DNA from: Candidatus Atribacter fermentans
Lineage (GTDB): Bacteria > Atribacterota > Atribacteria > Atribacterales > Atribacteraceae
Length of the DNA: 11,038 nucleotides
Assembly (NCBI GenBank): GCA_012517485.1
Contig: JAAYUT010000156.1
Location: 1 to 11,038, forward strand
Reading direction: 5' to 3'
The notes under the pieces are model-generated. The model searched no databases. It was not told the origin of the DNA and saw only the letters and a list, made by a program, of their open reading frames with translations. Below are positions 7,548 through 11,038 of the stretch, piece after piece (position 1 is the stretch's first letter; each line of letters begins with the position of its first letter). Made by a program: the position numbers and the translations under genes.

Positions 7548-7613
7548 AAACGATTTTAATATTGAAAGACCAAAATTAAGCTTATTATCCATTCAATGAG
7601 GAGGAGATATGAC

Positions 7614-8666
7614 ATGACGAGTGGTAGTAAGTGGGGGTATATCGTTTCGATTATTCTTGTCTTTATTCTGAGTACTTTAATATACCGATCCCTACAAACT
7701 TCACTAAATATTTATTCTTGGCTTGGAGTTATTCTTATAACCGGCATTTTTAGTGTTTTTTCCTACTTCATCCAAAAGTACGCCGGATTTTTCTTCCTGG
7801 AAAAGTGGAATAAGATTTCTTTGACAATAAATCGTCTATCAGCTATCGATATTTTAGTTGCTTTGGGGGGGTTGATTGTTGGCTTAGTGATAGGCGCTCT
7901 TTTAAATTATCCTCTTTCCTTTCTTGATATTAAGATTACTTCTCTGCCATTATTAGTCACTTTAGCATGTGGGATTGTTGGTCTGGCTTTAGCAATCATT
8001 CGTAAAGAAGATATTATTATGATTTTTACTGGAATCCCTAAAATGAAACTTTTACGGGGGCAAAACAATATAGCTAAAATACTTGATACGAGCTCGATAG
8101 TTGATGGACGAATTGCAGACATTTGCAAAACCGGTTTTGTAGAAGGTGATATGATTATCCCTCGCTTTGTTTTAAAAGAATTACAACAGGTTGCTGATTC
8201 TCAAGATCCCTTAAAAAGAAGCCGAGGGCGGCGTGGTTTGGATATTTTAAATAAAATGAGAAAGGAAAAAAAGGTTAATATTCGAATTGTTGAAAGAGAT
8301 TTTGTTGAGGTACGGGATGTTGATGCGAAGTTAATTAAGATGGCCAAAGCCATGGGAGCTAAAGTTATAACGAATGATTATAATTTAAATAAAATTGCTG
8401 AATTAGAAGGAGTTGAAGTTCTCAATATCAATGAACTCGCTAATTCCTTAAAACCTTATGTATTGCCTGGAGAGGAATTAAGAGTGCAGATCATTCGAGA
8501 GGGGAAAGAATCTGATCAAGGCGTAGGGTATTTGGACGATGGAACCATGGTTGTGGTTGAGGGTGGAAAAAAATACATTAATAATGTCATTGATACCATT
8601 GTCACCAGCGTTTTGCAAACTCCGGCAGGGAGGATGATTTTTGCCAAACCGAAAGGAAAATTGTAA
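7614..8666 (+). CDS. yacL: YacL-like membrane-anchored PIN/TRAM-domain protein
   Basis: Predicted membrane-anchored RNA-binding nuclease; the role of the family is poorly known. ATG 7614 was chosen because AGGAGG (7599-7604) is 9 bases upstream; an earlier ATG at 7596 would place that site inside the gene. The product is 350 residues. Four hydrophobic segments (about 8-25, 35-55, 77-97, 105-128) form the membrane part. A PIN domain follows (about 143-270), with acidic metal-binding residues D148 (LDTSSIVDGR), E179 (VLKEL), D227 (VDAKL) and D245 (TNDYN), so nuclease activity is plausible. A C-terminal TRAM domain (about 285-345) should bind RNA. The gene sits between radA and ispD as in Bacillus yacL, but without disA before it. 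It ends 41 bases before ispD and is probably co-transcribed with it. Confidence 0.9.
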   Translation: MTSGSKWGYIVSIILVFILSTLIYRSLQTSLNIYSWLGVILITGIFSVFSYFIQKYAGFFFLEKWNKISLTINRLSAIDILVALGGLIVGLVIGALLNYPLSFLDIKITSLPLLVTLACGIVGLALAIIRKEDIIMIFTGIPKMKLLRGQNNIAKILDTSSIVDGRIADICKTGFVEGDMIIPRFVLKELQQVADSQDPLKRSRGRRGLDILNKMRKEKKVNIRIVERDFVEVRDVDAKLIKMAKAMGAKVITNDYNLNKIAELEGVEVLNINELANSLKPYVLPGEELRVQIIREGKESDQGVGYLDDGTMVVVEGGKKYINNVIDTIVTSVLQTPAGRMIFAKPKGKL

Positions 8667-8707
8667 AATAGAAAAGCTCATTATCCTGAACCATGAGGTG
8701 ATATTGT

Positions 8708-9400
8708 TTGTTCATAGCCCTGATCGTTGCAGCCGGGACTGGAGAAAGAATGAACTCGGTTATTCCCAAACAATTTTTACCGGTTTTAGGGAAACCGCTA
8801 TTGGCGTATACCATTGATGTATTTGAGAAATCACCTTTGATAGATGAAATAATTATTGTCATTAACAAGAACCATGAGAAACAATTCCAGGAACAAATTC
8901 TAACTCATATCCATACTCATAAAGATTTACGTTACGTTTTTGGTGGGGATACGAGGCAAGATTCAGTATATGCTGGATTAGAGTTAATTTATAATCGTCC
9001 TCATGACCACGTTTTAATCCATGATGGGGTTCGACCCTTGGTGAGTGAAGAAATACTCAAGCGCTCAGTAGAGGGAGTTATAAAATATGGTGCAGTTTGC
9101 TGTGCCATTCCTTCGGTTGATACTTTAAAATTATGTAAAAGCAATGGTTCTATTGAATCAACCTTAGATCGATCGATAGTTTGGAGGGCACAAACTCCAC
9201 AATCTTTTAAGATATCTATCATATGGGAAGCTATCCAAAAAGCCAAAGCTGAAAATTTTCACGCGACTGATGATTCGGCTATGGTTGAGCGTTTAGGGAT
9301 TCCAGTTTACTTGGTATTGGGTTCTGAAGATAATTATAAAATAACCACCCCTCAAGATTTTATCCGGGCTGAGGAGAATTTGAGATGGAAAAAATCGTAA
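8708..9400 (+). CDS. ispD: IspD, 2-C-methyl-D-erythritol 4-phosphate cytidylyltransferase
   Basis: Third step of the MEP isoprenoid pathway: couples CTP with 2-C-methyl-D-erythritol 4-phosphate to give CDP-ME, in the cytoplasm. The 230-residue length is usual. Seen in order: nucleotide-binding loop AAGTGERM (8-15) with K21 of PKQF, HDGVRP (105-110), DRSIVWRAQTPQSF (154-167, R155 matching the substrate-binding arginine of the E. coli enzyme), ATDDSAMVE (186-194) and DNYKITTPQDF (208-218). The start is TTG 8708: GAGGTG (8695-8700) lies 7 bases upstream, and the family N-terminus aligns from there, with no ATG nearby in frame. It overlaps ispF by 16 bases. Confidence 0.96.
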   Translation: MFIALIVAAGTGERMNSVIPKQFLPVLGKPLLAYTIDVFEKSPLIDEIIIVINKNHEKQFQEQILTHIHTHKDLRYVFGGDTRQDSVYAGLELIYNRPHDHVLIHDGVRPLVSEEILKRSVEGVIKYGAVCCAIPSVDTLKLCKSNGSIESTLDRSIVWRAQTPQSFKISIIWEAIQKAKAENFHATDDSAMVERLGIPVYLVLGSEDNYKITTPQDFIRAEENLRWKKS

Positions 9401-9879
9401 CTGGTCTCCGGGTAGGTTTGGGATATGATATTCACTCTTTTACCGAGGGGAAGAAGTTAGTATTGGGTGGTGTGACTATACCCTGTCATCTTGGTCTGTC
9501 TGGCCATTCAGATGGTGACGTGGTATGCCATGCTTTAATGGATTCTTTACTGGGAGCAGCATCGTTACCAGATATCGGTTATTGGTTTCCCAATCAGGAT
9601 GAGCGATTTCTTAACGCTTATAGTCTTTTATTGTTAGAAGAAATAGTAAAAAAAATCCGAGGAGAAGGATGGAATATCATAAATTTTGATTGTACTCTCA
9701 TTGCTGAATTTCCCCAAGTTATGCCCTATGTTATGGAAATAAAACAAAATTTGTCCCGAGTGACCGGAGTGAATATTCAGTCGATCGGTCTCAAGGCAAC
9801 AACCAATGAAAGACTTGGAAGTATAGGAAAGGGGGAAGGTGTTGCATGCCTAACCGTATGCCTTATTTGGAGAAATTAG
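9385..9879 (+). CDS. ispF: IspF, 2-C-methyl-D-erythritol 2,4-cyclodiphosphate synthase
   Basis: Fifth step of the MEP pathway: cyclises CDP-ME 2-phosphate to MEcPP with release of CMP. Works as a trimer with a zinc ion per active site. The 164 residues contain GYDIHSF (13-19) and GHSDGDVVCHALMD (40-53), giving zinc ligands D15, H17 and H49, plus the LPDIG and KATTNERLGSIGKGEG motifs. FPNQD replaces the usual FPDTD, a mild change of unknown effect. ATG 9385 lies inside the end of ispD, with GAGGAG (9371-9376) 8 bases upstream, so translation is probably coupled. The kinase IspE that acts between IspD and IspF is not in this window. The 3' end overlaps the next gene by 34 bases. Confidence 0.96.
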   Translation: MEKIVTGLRVGLGYDIHSFTEGKKLVLGGVTIPCHLGLSGHSDGDVVCHALMDSLLGAASLPDIGYWFPNQDERFLNAYSLLLLEEIVKKIRGEGWNIINFDCTLIAEFPQVMPYVMEIKQNLSRVTGVNIQSIGLKATTNERLGSIGKGEGVACLTVCLIWRN

Positions 9880-10598
9880 CAAAAGGAATGACGATATCCC
9901 TTATTTTATCTTTAGCAGTTTTTATTTTTTCCAATCCAGTCCTTGCCAACCGTACAGTACCAGATCAGATAGTAACTCGAAATTCAGGGGCAATTTATAT
10001 TAATGGGAGAAAAGTGATGCGGGTTCGCCATTCTGGTGAATTTTCTTCAATTGATGAAAGAACAGAAAAAATTTATAAACGGTTATCGGATTTGTTTACT
10101 CATCCACCGTCGGGTGCTATTAATTTCTATGTTGCACCTGAATCAAAACAAGTCAAAGCGTATTGTAATAAAAAATTGCTTTTTTCAGTTTACCCAAGTG
10201 ATGCCTCGCTTAATAACTCCGAAATGTTAGATCTTGCTCTGCTCTGGTTAAACCAAATCCAAATGGAATTTTATCGTTTATATGATGGATATGAAGGACG
10301 GGTAGTCAATAGAATAATTGGCTTAGCATCTTGGTACGGTCCACGGTTCATCGGAAAGACAACAGCATGCGAAGAGACATTTAATCCTTATGCTTTTACA
10401 GCTGCTCATCGAACTCTCCCGATTGGTTCAATTCTTTTGGTTTCCAATCCAGAAAATGGCAAAAAAGTTGTTGTACGGGTGAATGATCGAGGACCAAGGA
10501 GCAAAAATCGAGAGATCGATTTATCATTGGCAGCAGCTAAAGCTATTGGAATCCAGCAGGCTGGAGTCGATGAGGTGACTATTGAAGTAATTGAGTAG
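9846..10598 (+). CDS. rlpA: RlpA-like exported double-psi beta-barrel protein (putative septal lytic transglycosylase)
   Basis: RlpA proteins act in the envelope; the Pseudomonas one cleaves peptidoglycan strands lacking stem peptides at the septum. ATG 9846 has a purine-rich site (GGGGGAAGG, 9831-9839) 6 bases upstream; ATG 9888 is an alternative giving a shorter signal peptide. A basic N-terminus, a hydrophobic core (16-29) and VLA before N35 suggest a Sec signal peptide. There is no lipobox cysteine, so it is not a lipoprotein. Residues 45-150 form an unassigned region with INGRKVMRVR and paired helices, resembling N-terminal extensions of some cyanobacterial RlpAs. The C-terminal barrel (about 158-249) has LASWYGP, TAAHRTLPIG and VNDRGP. 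Of the Pseudomonas catalytic residues, His (H188) and the second Asp (D214) are present; the first Asp is N180. No SPOR domain follows. The gene overlaps ispF by 34 bases. Confidence 0.85.
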   Translation: MPNRMPYLEKLAKGMTISLILSLAVFIFSNPVLANRTVPDQIVTRNSGAIYINGRKVMRVRHSGEFSSIDERTEKIYKRLSDLFTHPPSGAINFYVAPESKQVKAYCNKKLLFSVYPSDASLNNSEMLDLALLWLNQIQMEFYRLYDGYEGRVVNRIIGLASWYGPRFIGKTTACEETFNPYAFTAAHRTLPIGSILLVSNPENGKKVVVRVNDRGPRSKNREIDLSLAAAKAIGIQQAGVDEVTIEVIE

Positions 10599-10684
10599 GT
10601 TTTTACTTGGTGGAGTAAATTTGCCTTCATTCAAAAACTACAGGCGATAAATCAAGTCCCTACCAAAGAATATAAAATTGCAGA

Positions 10685-10738
10685 GCACAATGTACTGTGC
10701 CCATTCTCTAATGAATGGAGTAGCATGCCAAGGCATGC
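10685..10738. repeat. Three consecutive short palindromes
   Basis: GCACA/TGTGC (10685-10700, loop 6), CCATTC/GAATGG (10701-10718, loop 6) and GCATGCC/GGCATGC (10723-10738, loop 2) lie end to end. The first and third resemble worn copies of small GC-rich palindromes that recur between genes in several bacterial genomes; that comparison is from memory. No T-tract follows, so they are not obvious terminators. Confidence 0.55.
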
Positions 10739-10751
10739 AGAATGTTGGATT

Positions 10752-10780
10752 TTCACACTTAAATGGTGTTGCACTATAAT
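10752..10780 (+). promoter_or_regulatory. Promoter-like sequence with no gene behind it in the window
   Basis: TTCACA (10752-10757, one mismatch to TTGACA) and TATAAT (10775-10780) are separated by exactly 17 bp. Transcription would start near 10787 and run through the inverted-repeat element towards the right edge. It may serve a gene beyond the window, produce a structured RNA, or be fortuitous. Confidence 0.45.
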
Positions 10781-10811
10781 ATGAGGGTCTATTCTGAAAA
10801 TACCATCAAAT

Positions 10812-11027
10812 GAATTCCCCTATTGAGGGGGGATTCAGGGAGGTGTACCTTTTTCCGTCATCCTGAGCGGTGCTTTCCCGCGTGAGGATCTCATCTTTTT
10901 ATAATTAATTGTGGAAAAATTTTAAAAGAATGAGATTGCCACGTCGCATAAGACGCTCCTCGCAATGACGGGATAGGAAAAAATTCAAATCTCCCCTTCA
11001 TCCCCCTTTGTAAAAAGGAGGGATTCT
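10812..11027. repeat. Outer inverted repeat of a nested MITE-like element
   Basis: The left arm (10812-10845) and the right arm (about 10986-11027, read on the other strand) are related: each has an AAT-C-rich start, a short spacer, then GGGGGAT, two bases and AGGG. Each arm can also fold on itself: CCCCT/AGGGG (10817-10830) inside GAAT/ATTC on the left, and CCCCCTTT against AAAGGAGGG (about 11003-11023) on the right. The arms flank the inner inverted repeat at 10855-10971. No transposase is present. Confidence 0.45.
10855..10971. repeat. Inner imperfect inverted repeat, about 40-base arms
   Basis: CCGTCAT (10855-10861) pairs perfectly with ATGACGG (10965-10971), and ATCTCAT (10888-10894) with ATGAGAT (10930-10936). 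Between these anchors the arms are similar but imperfect, with GAGCG facing CGCTC. The 35-base centre is AT-rich. The sequence resembles the CGTCATTGCGAGGAGCG type of dispersed repeat seen in various bacterial genomes. It is a non-coding palindromic element, possibly mobilised in trans. Confidence 0.6.
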
Positions 11028-11038
11028 TTTTCCCTCGC

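Larger units (their letters stand above)
10599..11038. other. Non-coding, repeat-rich region after rlpA
   Basis: No reading frame here has a plausible start, ribosome binding site or recognisable product. From left to right it holds a weak AT-rich hairpin (TTTACT/AGTAAA, 10602-10619, possible end of the rlpA transcript), three back-to-back palindromes (10685-10738), a promoter-like sequence (10752-10780) and a nested inverted-repeat element (10812-11027). It looks like accumulated small repeats or remnants of mobile DNA. Confidence 0.7.

Noticed and set aside
7596..7613. Earlier ATG at 7596 as the start of the PIN/TRAM gene
   Set aside because: It would put the AGGAGG ribosome binding site inside the coding region and has no site of its own; ATG 7614 is 9 bases after AGGAGG.
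10036..10230. Plus-strand 64-codon frame inside rlpA
   Set aside because: Out-of-frame shadow within the unassigned N-terminal region of rlpA; no ribosome binding site or domain supports it.
10602..10619. Intrinsic terminator after rlpA (TTTACT/AGTAAA hairpin)
   Set aside because: The stem is only six AT-rich pairs and is followed by a very short T-run, so it is mentioned within the region note but not called as a terminator.
10685..11027. CRISPR array
   Set aside because: The repeats are few, differ from each other, are palindromic, and lack regular spacers or nearby cas genes.

Overview
This 11 kb window has all of its genes on the + strand. It carries a conserved housekeeping and protein-quality-control block: the 3' part of lysS, then ctsR, mcsA, an mcsB homologue, clpC and radA, followed after a 268-base gap by a yacL-type PIN/TRAM membrane protein, ispD, ispF and an rlpA-like gene. 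The last 440 bases hold no gene and are packed with palindromes and inverted repeats. The order lysS-ctsR-mcsA-mcsB-clpC-radA-(disA)-yacL-ispD-ispF matches the arrangement known from Bacillus subtilis, except that disA is absent and a divergent mcsB occupies its usual slot.

Organism: the DNA is AT-rich, genes are tightly packed, and GTG and TTG starts are used. A CtsR/McsAB/ClpC module is typical of Bacillota and some neighbouring low-GC phyla. An RlpA-type protein is more usual in bacteria with an outer membrane, and the repeat-rich tail is not typical of bacilli. A diderm, probably anaerobic lineage such as Atribacterota is my guess. It is an inference and cannot be settled from this window.

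Layout. (1) 2-1375: lysyl-tRNA synthetase, cut by the left edge. (2) 1372-7345: a heat-shock/proteolysis operon. Its promoter is a perfect consensus pair (TTGACA, 17 bp, TATAAT) whose -35 box overlaps the lysS stop codon, and a CtsR-type tandem heptad lies at the expected transcription start, so the operon is probably autorepressed by CtsR. ctsR/mcsA and mcsB/clpC overlap, the other junctions are 1-3 bases, and radA is co-transcribed. (3) 7346-7613: an AT-rich gap where disA would be expected, with a possible promoter, a hairpin followed by eight Ts, and an unused strong ribosome binding site. (4) 7614-10598: yacL, ispD, ispF and rlpA, closely spaced or overlapping; ispD and ispF are two steps of the MEP isoprenoid pathway. 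(5) 10599-11038: non-coding, with three back-to-back short palindromes, a promoter-like sequence, and a nested imperfect inverted-repeat element.

Most notable: the McsB homologue keeps the phosphagen-kinase scaffold but has lost nearly every catalytic and ATP-phosphate-binding residue, which suggests a pseudokinase. McsA, CtsR (including the arginine next to the wing loop) and both phosphoarginine-pocket glutamates of ClpC are retained.
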